From Amorphophallus konjac (Eukaryota; Streptophyta; Magnoliopsida; Alismatales; Araceae): 64,000 bases of DNA. Under the pieces are notes generated by a model. It saw only the letters and a list, made by a program, of their open reading frames with translations. It did no database searches and was not told the origin of the DNA. How positions within the stretch are numbered: the first letter of the stretch is position 1; each line of letters opens with the position of its first letter. A program made the translations under genes and the position numbers. The DNA lies in the NCBI GenBank assembly GCA_022559845.1, contig CM040126.1, positions 229,964,641 to 230,028,640 of the forward strand, given 5' to 3'. Positions 21,495-33,075 of the stretch are shown here, in pieces.

Positions 21495-23951
21495 CCACAT
21501 ATTGTGCTTGGCTGCCAGGCATACCTGCAATGACAATTAAGCAGAATAGTTTGGAACCCAAAAATATTTGGGCTCCAGAACAAAAGTAACATTATTCAAA
21601 CATGACAGCAAATGCTTTGGAATCCACATCTGTTTGGGAATTGTTTGTATGGTGGACTTGTTTGTTTTCTTCTTGTTGTTATTGTTATTTTCAACATTAA
21701 CAACTTGAAATTTTCCTTTTCGGTTCTGTATCTTGACACCATTAACATTAGCAAATTGATTATGTTTGTGCCAGTGCCTAGGCCAGTGAGCATTCAGTGT
21801 GGTGTAGCCATTGGTGGTCCTAGGCTGAACATAGTGACTGTGGTTTCTTGGATTTCTATTCTCAGCTTGCCCATACCACTTCCCATCATAAGGTCCGAAA
21901 TTCTGACTAGGCTGTGAATGATGTTCTGACCTAGCTCTGTCTCTGCCTGACCTACTGAATTGATGAGAATGTGTAAATTGGTATGAATCATAAGTTGGAG
22001 CTCTGTGATAGTAAAATTTACCTGAGTTACCCCAGTTTGAGTCTTGTCTTCTAAACACCTTAGGCCCACTTGAAGTATGCATGGGTATATATTGGGTCTT
22101 TTGCTGATTTTTCTGTGAAGATTTGGTGAACCATGTCTGGAGTTTTGGTGTATAAGAATGTTGACCTTTAACCTGAAATCTGGCCTAAGGCGTGGAACAG
22201 TGTGTGCTACGAGACACATTAATTTTCTGTTTGCCCTTGTCCTTGGCACTGGGCATTTTGATGTTAGCAGACTTTTCTAGAGTATTTCCACTATTCATCT
22301 TAAAGAGAGGTCCTTTACCCTTTTCTGCAACAAATGATACAGTCTTGATTCCAAGACTCTTTTTAGCAGTAGGGTTGAAACCTAACCCCTCTTTTCTAAA
22401 ATTCACCTTAGTTACCAAAAGAGCATTCAGATTTTCAGTCCGTTGGATCATGTTCTCAATAGTATGATGTTTTTCCTGATTTTGATTTTCTAGATTTTCT
22501 AGATTCCTTTTCAACTCATTGTTTACTCCCAACACAGCATCATATTTTTCGTTCACAATTTTCATTTCTTTTTCAAAATTTTGCAACCTACGTTTCAGAT
22601 CATCAACAACATTTTCATGTATTTAATTTTCTTTTCTAGCATCAATCAAAGCAGTTTTTATTTCATTAGATTCAGCACAAGATTTCTTTAAGACATCATT
22701 TTCAGTTTGAAGATAGGCAATTTTATCAGACAATGTAGTATCATTTACAATTGAAATAACTTTCCCCTTTAAATTCCTATTCTCCTTTTTGACATCATCA
22801 AATTTATCAAGAAGTTCAGCATATGCATCCTCCCAATCAGAAATAGTATAATTCTCAAAGGGAGAGGTTAGCTGATCATCTTCATCATTTTCAATGCTCT
22901 TGGCCATTAAACAAATTTGGCTTCTTTCCTCTTCACATTCAGAGGTGCAGCTATGATTGCCCTCATCCTCATCACTCCAAGTGCTAACCATAGCCTTTCC
23001 TTTATTGTTCTTCACTTTTGGCTTTTCTTTTTGATGCTCTGGGCAATCTGCCTTCAGGTGGCCAGATCTCCTGCAATGATAACAAATATTAGTATCATTC
23101 TTTTTGGCAGAGTTAGATTTATACCTTGAATATCTCCTGCCAATCTGATTTTTCCTTCTGAGCTGTCTTCCTTATTTTCTCAGAAATCTTTTAAACTGAC
23201 GGGTCGACATAGCAAACTGATCATTTTCAATTTTAGATCCAGAAGAGCTGCTTCCATTGGATGACCCCTTGCTGCTAGATGTTACCTTCAATGCAATGGA
23301 CTTCTTCTTTTTCTCTATCTCATCTGATCGAGGTAGATTCATCTCATAGGCCATGAGGGAACCTATCAGCTCATCCACTATTGTAGAAGCTAAAGTCCTA
23401 GACTCCTCAATCACGGTGGCCTTGGTATGCCATATAAGAGTCAGAGAGCGCATAATTTTTCTCACCAACTCATAGTCACTATAATTCTTACCCAAGCTTC
23501 TAAGACTGTTGGTGATGACCATAAGACGAGCATACATTTCAGTGAAATTCTTATTCGGCTTCATCTTGAAAGTCTCATACTCCGAGACTAGCATGTTTGC
23601 CTTGGTCTCCCTTACTTGTGAAGTTCCCTCATAAATCACCTCAAGTTTATCCCACATCTCTTTCGTTGTAGTGCAGGATGAGATCCTAGATAATTCTGTG
23701 GGATGTAGAGCACACTGGATGGCGTTGATAGCACTCTAGTTCAGTGTATATCTTCGGATCTCCTCTCGTGTCCATAATTCCTCGTTCTCAGACAAATTGA
23801 AGGGACCCTTGGTGACAACCTTCCAGATTTCATAGTCTTTAGCTCTCAGAAATACCTGCATACGGTTCTTCTAATAGGAATAGTTAGAATCGTCAAAGTA
23901 GGGAGGCTTACTTGTTGAGTGACCTTCGGCTGTTAACCCTCTAGCATCCAT
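21495..23951 (-). pseudogene. Gag of element B with zinc knuckle and coiled coil, broken
   Basis: Gag packages element RNA into virus-like particles. The chosen start is ATG at 23951, 44 bp downstream of the PBS; it opens MDARGLTAEGHSTSKPPYF, a usual copia Gag opening. The UBN2-type Gag core lies at 23660-23200 (MWDKLEVIYEGTSQVRETKA). A CCHC zinc knuckle (CYHCRRSGHLKADC) lies at 23043-23084. A long Glu/Lys/Asn-rich coiled coil follows at 22830-22400, typical of Sirevirus Gag. Everything is in one frame with protease, but stops interrupt it: one at an expected Trp at about 23873, one near 23740, TAA 23172, TAA 22623 and others. Gag and Pol therefore probably formed one reading frame. Confidence 0.85.
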
Positions 23952-23994
23952 AATAGCTATCTCTTCAGGATGTTAGTCCCTGCAGAAGAGTTAT

Positions 23995-24006
23995 GCTCTG
24001 ATACCA
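23995..24006 (-). promoter_or_regulatory. Primer binding site, initiator tRNA-Met (B)
   Basis: The minus strand reads TGGTATCAGAGC. Two bases separate it from the LTR end (...CTACTCTATA at 24009 on the plus axis; expected CA changed to TA). Confidence 0.92.
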
Positions 24007-24008
24007 AC

Positions 24009-25398
24009 TATAGAGTAGATCTAGAGGGGGGTGAATATATGTGGAATTCAAATTTACTTAGTTACAACAGCCAAAACAATCATATAACAATCAGCTTATA
24101 TATCAATTTCAATATGCAAAGATGACAGTAGATATAGCGACTGACTTAATTGCCAATTGATTTATTGCACATCAATGAACTTCGAAGAGGTACTCGGCGG
24201 AGGGTTGACTCTAGGAGACTCCTCACACAAGTGATTCACCTTCCAGGTAAGCGTGACTTACCCTTTGTGTGGAATCCTTTTTTTATACCTTCTTCTAGCT
24301 CACAGATGAACAAGCAATCTAGTAATTAATTCAAACAATTCAACAACAGAAATGCATCAAAAACACAATTACTAGCATCCACGGAGATAAGGGATTTTAG
24401 GTGGTTTGATCTCCTCAAGAGATCTACGTCCACCCCCTACTCAACTGAGTAAGGCTTCACTGTTGAGCATTACAGCTTGCTACGGCTGATCCACAGCTTT
24501 GGGGAACAATTTTCCTACAGATGCTGAGCCTTACAGCTTAAGCTATCCAGAGGAATCTTCCTCTGCCACTGGACAATACAGCTTGGCCGACCGCTGATTC
24601 ACAACTTCTACAAACCGCTGACAAATAGCTTGAGTAAACAGAAGTTTGTAAAACAAATAAAAGAAGCAAAGAAAAATAAGAGAATGTAGCTCTGAATTTA
24701 GCGAATATAGATCTAAATTGAATAGACTGGTTCTGGTTTTGAACCAGCAACCAGGAACATAAACCACACTCACAGACTGAACTCCAACGCACAGTTCTTC
24801 TTCAATTCTATGCTGTCTCCTTCAAGTTGATCAGCCTCACTCAAGAATCTTCTCTATTCTCAATTTCAGATTGCTGGATGCTCACCCTTCAAGCTCTCTG
24901 CTCATTCGTCTCTACTTGAACTGGGCGATCGGCCCTCCTTTTATAGACTCTAGGAACTGGGCGCGTGGTTGCCACAATTCCCACCCAAAATTTGATTCCA
25001 GATCTGGTTTAGACTTGTCCACGTGTTAGCATCGTAGGGCATTGCTTTACAAGTGCCAAGATCGCCTGGTGTCGGCCTTACCTCGAATCACGTGCCAACT
25101 ACTTGGTATTTCAAGCTCCACGAGAGATGAGGCATATGTTGCTCAGTAGATGCTCGACCATTTGCTGACCTGGTAGAATAACAGACATGTTGTTAGCCAT
25201 TTGATAATATGCAAAGACCTATAAACATGCACTGACTTATATCTGCATAAGACACATCATGCACATACCTTAAGTGTGCGAGTTAAAAACCAGCACTGAC
25301 ATTACATACATGAAACACTGGGCTAGCACAGACCTTGTATGTGTTGAACCAAAAAAATGCACCGACGTTGTGTGCAAAGCAACGAAGTATGCACAAAC
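24009..25398 (-). mobile_element. 5' LTR of B, proximal part (R/U5 side)
   Basis: Contains the family LTR end (CTAGAGGGGGGTGAATA), the leader with the AGGAATCTTCCTCTGCC block related to the 48-bp repeats of A, and the start of the TGCACNGACTT motif array (25200-25398). It is interrupted at 25398 by X. No gene is present. Confidence 0.8.
25394..25398 (+). repeat. Target site duplication of X, left copy
   Basis: CAAAC immediately left of X; the same five bases follow X at 33071-33075. They prove a normal integration event into the B LTR. Confidence 0.95.
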
Positions 25399-27797
25399 TG
25401 ATGGGGACATCGCTTACCACTTCCCATTTCTCCATGGGTCCCGATGATCGCCATTGTGTTCGTCTTGATTTCTTGAGTCGAGTTATGTAATTTTCATATT
25501 TTTCTAGTGTCATATCATTGTAATTTTTCTTTTATTTGAGTCAAGTCCCTAGGTTAATGAGTCATCTACCTAAGTTTATTATCATTATGTCAGTTAGATT
25601 GGTTAATGGGCCCAGTTATATGGGCTTGGCCCAGGGGCGCCCCTTTCCCCCTTGGTTAGTTGTCATTAGTCCAAAAGTCAGGGACTTATGTTGAATTATG
25701 GGATTCCTATAAATAGGACCCCAATCCCACCAGTTGAAGCTAATGAAGATTTGATAGAATTTGCCAAGCATTAGTGCACCTCTCTCTTTCTCTCTAGCTC
25801 TCTCTCTCTCTTCTTCTCTCTCTCTCTTACTCTCTCTCTCTCTAGGGTGCCACTTTCTCTCTCTTCCCCCCAAAATTTCAAAATTCTCTCTCTCTCCTCC
25901 TCATTCACTCCTCATTAAACCCCTCTCCCTTCCCTATACCTCCCATTTACTCCCCCCCAACCTCCTAGGTGGAATATCATTCTCCTAGACACCTTTCCCC
26001 TTCCCCATTCACCCTTTCACCTTCCCAAGGGGGAATCCATTCTCCCAAACACCTCTTCCCCTCCCCAAGGCAACCCTTCCCATTCTCTAGGCTACCATTA
26101 ATCCCTTTCCATTAAACCCATTCCAAATCCAAAGGAGGGAAACCATTCCCCCCCCCCCACCCACTTGTGCCCCCTCACCTTCCCCCTTTCCCTCCAAGCC
26201 CAATTTCGCAACTCCCCTCTCAGCCACTGCAAGCACCTCCTTCCAGGCCTCATTCTCCCCCTCCCACTTCTTGGAACACCCCCTCCCAGACCCCATCACA
26301 GCCAAGGGTCATCCCCATACCCATCCACCTCACTTCCCCTCCCATAAACCCCCTTTCCCCCCCCCCCATCTTCTTCAAATTACAGCTCTCAGTTCGAGTG
26401 TAGCAGAAAGGGTCGAATTGTAAAAGCAACCACGGAGTCATACTGCAACATCTGAAGTCATATCATATATTTCTGGAAAGGTCGTCCAATCAGCTTCGCA
26501 GGAAAGGTGATCCCGCCCCATTCTGAGTCCGGGGTTGTCCGGGAGGACCGATCTCCCCCGACGGCGCAGAGTCACCCCTGCAGAGTACTTGAACCAGGTT
26601 AGAGCCTGTACCACGACAGACCACGGAAGAATTCGGCCTCGAGCTCTTCTACAAAGTTCTCCCTCGTCCAGTCGAAATTCAGAATCAAGAAGCGGAGCTT
26701 CGTTCCACATCCGTGGGCCGAAGTTACCATTTTTCTCCCTCGGCTGCGCGGGTCTGCCTCCCACAGTCTGCAACGACCTGCCTCCACTATTCTGAGTCCC
26801 CCAGTCCTCTCCGACATCAGACGGATTCCCTGTCAGTTTTGCTACGAAGAGGGCTCGTCCACGGTTCCAGAAACTCTAGCGGTTTGTGATTCGGAGTCCA
26901 GAAACGATCGGGACACTCTCTGTAACCTGATGTGTGAGATCAGAAGCTGCCAGTCCCAGATTCTGTCGCGCTGTTCGAACCTCCACCACGGCCAGCAACG
27001 ACATCATAATAATTCAACATAATTCTGAGGCATCCCAGCCCTAGTTACGAAGAGTTCCCCTCTGGTCTCATCATCAGCAGAATTCCGGACTAGAAGTTAC
27101 GACCTCAACAGTGACTATCCATCATTCATCGCAGAGTGCAGGCAGATTCGACATCGGCTTCTCCTTTCGCGTTTTCGGCGAATCTCCCCTCCCCGCCTGG
27201 CCGGCTCACCGCCCCTCCCTGCGTGGAGGTAGTGTTTGCATGTAATTCAATCATCCCCATCCCAAGTCCACCATCCTGCGAGAGGTGTAGTGAGTGTAAC
27301 TAATTAAACATGATTCAAGCTTCACCGGCGCAGTGTGCGGGGAACCCACACTTCCCCGCTCGCCCATCGTCTCCGACCGGGGTTGGTTTCTTCAAACCAA
27401 CCAGGTGAGCTCTTGCCCTTGCTCCATTTACTTCTGTTCATTTCATATCCATAAAACATGTCCGCTGGTCGGTGAGAGAGTGCCCGTTCCTGGAGCCACC
27501 ATCCTGAGTGGTCATCGTGGATAATAGTGAGTGAGTGACCTTGTGCCCCCAAGGCACCCGGCCGCCCTTGATCGTGGGCATCCTACCTTAGGGAGGGAAA
27601 ACCTTAGTTGTGCTGGCCCTCTACCAGTAAGGGTTCCTCTCCCCCACCTCGACTCGGCATCATCGAGTCACCACGGGTGACGGGTGCGCACGGTGAGATG
27701 GCGTCTTCCAAGCTTTCTCGACTTTTGTGAATGCGTTTGCGAATTAAGTCCAAGGGATCATTGTCACTTGCTGCATTCCCGTCAATGTTTCACATCA
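25399..27797 (+). mobile_element. 5' LTR of X
   Basis: TG...CA ends and a TATA box at 25708-25715. A CT microsatellite (25780-25845) and a C-rich stretch (25860-26350) follow. Then a moderately GC-rich segment runs to the end. Many frames lie open in both strands because of low-complexity C/T sequence; the same frames recur in the 3' LTR and I do not call them genes. Confidence 0.93.
25708..25715 (+). promoter_or_regulatory. TATA box in 5' LTR of X
   Basis: TATAAATA, 310 bp into the LTR, with the same context in the 3' LTR (30992-30999). A CT-rich run follows about 70 bp later, as in many plant promoters and leaders. Confidence 0.75.
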
Positions 27798-27799
27798 GT

Positions 27800-27811
27800 T
27801 GGTATCAGAGC
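27800..27811 (+). promoter_or_regulatory. Primer binding site, initiator tRNA-Met (X)
   Basis: TGGTATCAGAGC two bases after the LTR end at 27797. Confidence 0.95.
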
Positions 27812-27894
27812 AAGTTCACAACTTGTCTCTCTACAAGTTGGTCCTAGGGCGCATTCGCATTTAGAGTCATTTTCGGGCCACTCAGTGCATCATC

Positions 27895-30774
27895 ATGTAC
27901 ACTCCAGATTGGTTAAGTCCCCTCAACACGGCCGTCCACAAGATTCCGATTGACCCCCTCCTCATGGACATCATCCTAGAAGGAGACCTTAGTTTTGACG
28001 GATCCAATCCTAATGCCTACCTAAAGTGGGAGGCTACCATGGATAAACACTTTGATAGGACTAGGGTCTATGGACATTCTAGGGTCCGTAGGGCCACATG
28101 GTGGCTTCGGGGACAAGCCAAGAAGGAGTGGGATCGCATAGTGAGCTTAAGAAGGATTTGGAGGCAAGAGCCCATAGGATCATGGGAAGAGATGAAGATT
28201 GAGCTTAGGAAGATCTACGCTCCTCGACCTTCCCACTCCTACCTTGAGAACCATAACCCGAGGAGCACTCCCACTCCCCCTTTCCCTCCTCGTCAACCTA
28301 AGACCTCCCTTAGGGTCCAATCTCCACCACCCCAAATGATTCCAATCCCGATCACCACCACCATTAAAACCAAATTGGCCACCACCCAACCTAACATTCC
28401 CCATCAAACCCACACCCCACAAGCTTCCACAAATCCTCATCCCACCCATTTCTAAAAGGAACTTACGGAGGTGACCGAAGACTATGAGGCTCCCCTAGAT
28501 TGGGAAGAAGAATATGAGCCCCAAATAGGTCAAGAGAACTCATTCCTACCCAAAGAAGACCCATTGAGCCAAATGGGGTGCACCCTCCCCCATGAGTTAC
28601 AAGATGCCCAACCTAGGCCTCCACTTCTACCCCTCCCCATCCTATCCCAAGTCCCCCATTACCCACCACCCCAAAAGAGCCATATGCCAGTCATCATCAC
28701 CCCACAAACAATGGACTTACTCACCTCCTTAGTAGAGGAAACCATGATCCCCATACCCGACCCCATAGTGGTGAATACTCCGGACCCAACCCCCGCCATG
28801 GAGATCACCCATGTCCAGGAAGAAGAAGAAACTTCACATGGTGGTCTTCACCTTACACCACCCTCCCTAGTAGGGGCCGAGCTCATCTTAGAAGAACCCC
28901 TTTCACGTTGGCTAAAGGAGAACCCATTTAGAGATCTCATGGCTCATGTTTGCCCTCCTATGGAACAAAATCTTCCTATAGTACTCTTATCCACCTATCA
29001 CACCACAATCCAATCATCCTATCAAGTGGAAACATTAGGGGATTTTCTTAAGGGTATATCTTGACAAATGGAGTTAACTGGCATGTTGACCACTGTAGTC
29101 GACCAACCTAGGAGCCTTGACCTCCTACACCTATGTGTCGGGTCCATCTCCTCAATATACACTGTGGGTTGCTACACTAGCGACCTTCTTTTATTCCTCC
29201 CAACACCCGAAGAGCCCGATGCTATCCGCGAATTAGAGTTGCTTATTTCGGGTAGGATGCCAAGCCCTCCATTCATGGCCAACCAACCCGCCAAGGACTT
29301 CGGTTCAATTACTTCATTTAAGGAGGAGGACTCACCATCATTTGAAGACCTTGAGGAGATAGAATACCCCTTCCTTGGTAACACATTTCATGACCCCTTT
29401 AATCCCTCCCTATGGAAGACATTGAACCCATGGGACCTAGCCGCCTTACCCACCACCCACTCCCTCCTACCCTCACCCACCATGTTGAACCCAACCCACC
29501 CATTCCACTACTTAGTTCACACTATGAGAGCCATGACCGAGGGTGATATCCACCTAGGAAATGAGGAAGTGACCTATCCCAAAATGTCCACCTTCTTGGA
29601 CCCCTTCGACCCCTATGAGTGGAAATCCCCAAATCCACCCCCACCTAAAGATGGGACCATCTTGATGGTAATGCATGTGCCACAACATTTTGCCCCACCT
29701 GGTAGGGCTAGTCATCTCATTTGTGTCACATACACACTAGGTCCAGTGCATGACAGGTTCACATTTGGATATGTAGGTCCACCCCCATTCATCATCCATC
29801 TTATGCATGATAGGAGTCTACATGAAAGTCCAAGTCCTCCGGCATTCATTGCACCCATACCTGATAGAGCCACATTTGGACATGCTGGTCCTCCCCCACT
29901 CTTCATCCACCTCAGGCATGATAGGGCCATTTGTGGCTGCCCCGGTCCACCTAAGTGCATCAAGGTCCACATGGTTTCTAAGCATGATAGGTCAATTCTT
30001 TGATGCCCTGGTCCTCCTAAGTCTGTCAAAACCAAACTAACACTTGATAGGGCTGAATTTGGTTGTCCAGGCCCTCCCTTCATCCCTATAGGATCATCAT
30101 TCACGACATTGCATGGTAACATTCGCAAACACAAAAACAAGAGCAGCAAGGTTCTTAAGGAATTAGCCGATTCCCACTGTCGCCACCAAGAAATCCATGT
30201 CGGTGATTTTGTGATGGTGAGGACTGAGATTGTCTCAAAACTGAGGTCTCGTGGAGCAGGCTCCTTTCAGGTATTGAGGCTCCTTGACACAAATGCTTAT
30301 GTGTTTGACCTCCCCGAAGGGTACGGAGTAAGCCCCACTTTCAATGTGGCTGACCTGGTGCCCTACAAGGGTCCCACGGTGACACCCAGTGAGGAGATCC
30401 AGCCTATCCCACCCCTTGAGAGAGCCCCCACACCAACAAGAGCTCCATCTAGCCAGAGAAATCAGCGTGATCAAGTGGAGCGGATATTAGATGAACAGAT
30501 CACTACCACACGGAGCAAGGCGTATGAGCGATATCTGGTTAGGTGGAAGGGACGACCACCTTCGGTTGACGCCTGGGTGATTCGGGAGGAACTCCAGCAG
30601 CTGGATCCTGACCTATCGGAGCAGTACCGCAGCAGGGTTGACCCTTACTCGACAGAGTCGAGTTCTCTGCACCCCAGGAGTATGATGGGGACATCGCTTA
30701 CCACTTCCCATTTCTCCATGGGTCCCGATGATCGCCATTGTGTTCGTCTTGATTTCTTGAGTCAAGTTATGTAA
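27895..30774 (+). pseudogene. Gag - Pro-rich repeats - integrase C-terminus/chromodomain fusion of X
   Basis: A single frame of about 960 codons starting at ATG 27895 (98 bp after the LTR) is interrupted by only three stops: TAA 28453-28455, TGA 29062-29064, TGA 30001-30003. Codons 1-110 are a gypsy Gag core (FDGSNPNAYLKWEATMDKHF, then WEEMKIELRKIYAP). No CCHC knuckle is seen. Codons 120-610 are Pro-rich and acidic with no match I recognise. Codons 619-735 are six repeats of about 18-22 residues. From codon about 740 (30109 on) comes the chromovirus integrase C-terminal module (VGDFVMVRTEIVSKLRSRG, FNVADLVPYKG), then a chromodomain (VERILDEQI, YLVRWKG, DAWVIREEL). The last 30 codons enter the 3' LTR. 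The absence of frameshifts suggests the fused protein was recently functional. Confidence 0.85.
29749..30105 (+). repeat. Six protein-level tandem repeats in X
   Basis: Units start at 29749, 29806, 29860, 29917, 29983 and 30043 (57, 54, 57, 66 and 60 bp apart, always whole codons). The shared pattern is (H)DR-xxx-F/C-G-xx-GPPP-xFI-xx-L/M. Spacing in multiples of three and conservation of Gly-Pro-Pro and Asp-Arg point to selection at protein level. Confidence 0.85.
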
Positions 30775-33070
30775 TTTTCATATTTTTCTGGAGTCATATC
30801 ATTGTAATTTTTCTTTTATTTGAGTCAAGTCCCTAGGTTAATGAGTCATCTACCTAAGTTTATTATCATTATGTCAGTTAGATTGGTTAATGGGCCCAGT
30901 TATATGGGCTTGGCCCAGGGGCGCCCCTTTCCCCCTTGGTTAGTTGTCATTAGTCCAAAAGTCAGGGACTTATGTTGAATTGTGGGATTCCTATAAATAG
31001 GACCCCAATCCCACCAGTTGAAGCTAATGAAGATTTGATAGAATTTGCCAAGCATTAGTGCACCTCTCTCTTTCTCTCTAGCTCTCTCTCTCTTCTTCTT
31101 CTCTCTCTCTTACTCTCTCTCTAGGGCGCCACTTTCTCTCTCTTCCCCCCAAAATTTCAAAATTCTCTCTCTCTCCTCCTCAGTCACTCCTCATTAAACC
31201 CCTCTCCCTTCCCTATACCTCCCATTTACTCCCCCCCAACCTCCTAGGTGGAATACCATTCTCCTAGACACCTTTCCCCTTCCCCATTCACCCTTTCACC
31301 TTCCCAAGGGGGAATCCATTCTCCCAAACACCTCTTCCCCTCCCCAAGACAACCCTTCCCATTCTCTAGGCTACCATTAATCCCTTTCCATTAAACCCAT
31401 TCCAAATCCAAAGGAGGGAAACCATTCCCCCCCCCACCCACTTGTGCCCCCTCACCTTCCCCCTTTCCCTCCAAGCCCAATTTCGCAACTCCCCTCTCAG
31501 CCACTGCAAACACCTCCTTCCAGGCCTCATTCTCCCCCTCCCACTTCTTGGAACACCCCCTCCCAGACCCCATCACAGCCAAGGGTCATCCCCATACCCA
31601 TCCACCTCACTTCCCCTCCCATAAACCCCCTTTCCCCCCCCCATCTTCTTCAAATTACAGCTCTCAGTTCGAGTGTAGCAGAAAGGGTCGACTTGCAGAA
31701 GCAACCATGGAGTCATACGGCAACATCTGAAGTCGTATCATATATTTCTGGAAAGGTCGTCCAATCAGCTTCGCAGGCGAGGCGATCCCGCCCCATTCTG
31801 AGTCCGGGGTTGTCCGGAGGACCGATCTCCCCCGACGGAGCAGAGTCACCCCTGCAGAGTACCTGAACCAGGTTAGATCCTGTACCACGACGGACCACGG
31901 AATAATTCGGCCTTGAGCTCTTCTACAAAGTTCTCCCTCGTCCAGTCGACATTCAGAATCAAGAAGCGGAGCTTCATTCCACGTTCGTGGGCCAAAGTTA
32001 CCATTTTTCTCCCTCGGCTGCGCGGGTCTGCCTCCCACAGTCTGCAACGACCTGCCTCCACTATTCTGAGTCCCCCAGTCCTCTCCGACATCAGACGGCT
32101 TCCCCGTCAGTTTTGCTACGAAGAGGGCTCGTCCACGGTTCCAAAACTCTGGAGGTTTGTGATTCGGAGTCGAGAAGCGATCGGGACACTCTCTGCAACC
32201 TGCTGTGTGAGATCAGAAGCTGCCAGTCCCAGATTCTGTCACGCTGTTCGAACCTCCACCACGGCCAGCAACGACATCAGAAGAATTCAACATAATTCTG
32301 AGGCATCCCAGCCCTAGTTACGAAGAGTTCCCTTCTAGTCTCATCATCAGCAGAATTCCGGACTAGAAGTTACGACCTCAACAGTGACTATCCGTCACTC
32401 ATCGCAGAGTGCAGGCAGATTCGACATCGACTTCTCCTTTCGCGTTTCCGGCGAATCTCCCCTCCCCGCCTGGCCGGCTCACCGCCCCTCCCTGCGTGGA
32501 GGTAGTGTTTGCATGTAATTCAATCATCCCCACCCCAAGTCCACCCTCCTGCGAGAGGTGTAGTGAGTGTAACTAATTAAACAGGATTCAAGCTTCACCG
32601 GCGCAGTGTGCGGGGAACCCACACTTCCCCGCTCGCCCATCGTCTCCGACCGGGGTTGGTTTCTTCAAACCAACCAGGTGAGCTCCTGCCCTTGCTCCAT
32701 TTACTTCTGTTCATTTCATATCCATAAAACTTGTCCGCTGGTCGGTGAGAGAGTGCCCGTTCCCGGAGCCACCATCCTGAGTGGTCATCGTGGATAATAG
32801 TGAGTGAGTGACCTTGTGCCCCCAAGGCACCCGGCCGCCCTTGATCGTGGGCATCCTACCTTCGGGAGGGAAAACCTTAGTTGTGCTGGCCCTCTACCAG
32901 CAAGGGTCCCTCTCCCCCATCTCGACTCGGCATCATCGAGTTACCACGGGTGACGGGTGCGCACGGTGAGACGGCGTCTTCCAAGCTTTCTCGACTTTTG
33001 TGAATGCGTTTGCGAATTAAGTCCAAGGGATCATTGTCACTTGCTGCATTCCCGTCAATGTTTCACATCA
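30683..33070 (+). mobile_element. 3' LTR of X
   Basis: Same sequence as the 5' LTR with scattered differences and short indels in the CT and C runs. TATA box is at 30992-30999. The tract just before it (CCCCAGGAGTA) is a poor purine tract for a plant LTR element. Confidence 0.93.
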
Positions 33071-33075
33071 CAAAC
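33071..33075 (+). repeat. Target site duplication of X, right copy
   Basis: CAAAC, identical to 25394-25398. Confidence 0.95.

Larger units (their letters stand above)
25399..33070 (+). mobile_element. Non-autonomous chromovirus-derived LTR element X, complete
   Basis: Two LTRs (25399-27797 and 30683-33070; 2399 and 2388 bp) begin TGATGGGGACATCGC and end TTTCACATCA. CAAAC target duplications flank the element, and an iMet PBS follows the 5' LTR. The interior is only 2885 bp. It encodes a Gag head and an integrase-C-terminal/chromodomain tail, with no protease, RT, RNase H or integrase core. By eye the LTRs differ at only a few positions per 300 bp where I compared them, so insertion is recent. 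Movement would need enzymes from another chromovirus. Confidence 0.92.

Noticed and set aside
26087..26817. Overlapping frames in the LTR of X, repeated at 31391-32317
   Set aside because: Low-complexity C/T tracts read on both strands; equal in both LTRs, with indels that break frame between copies.
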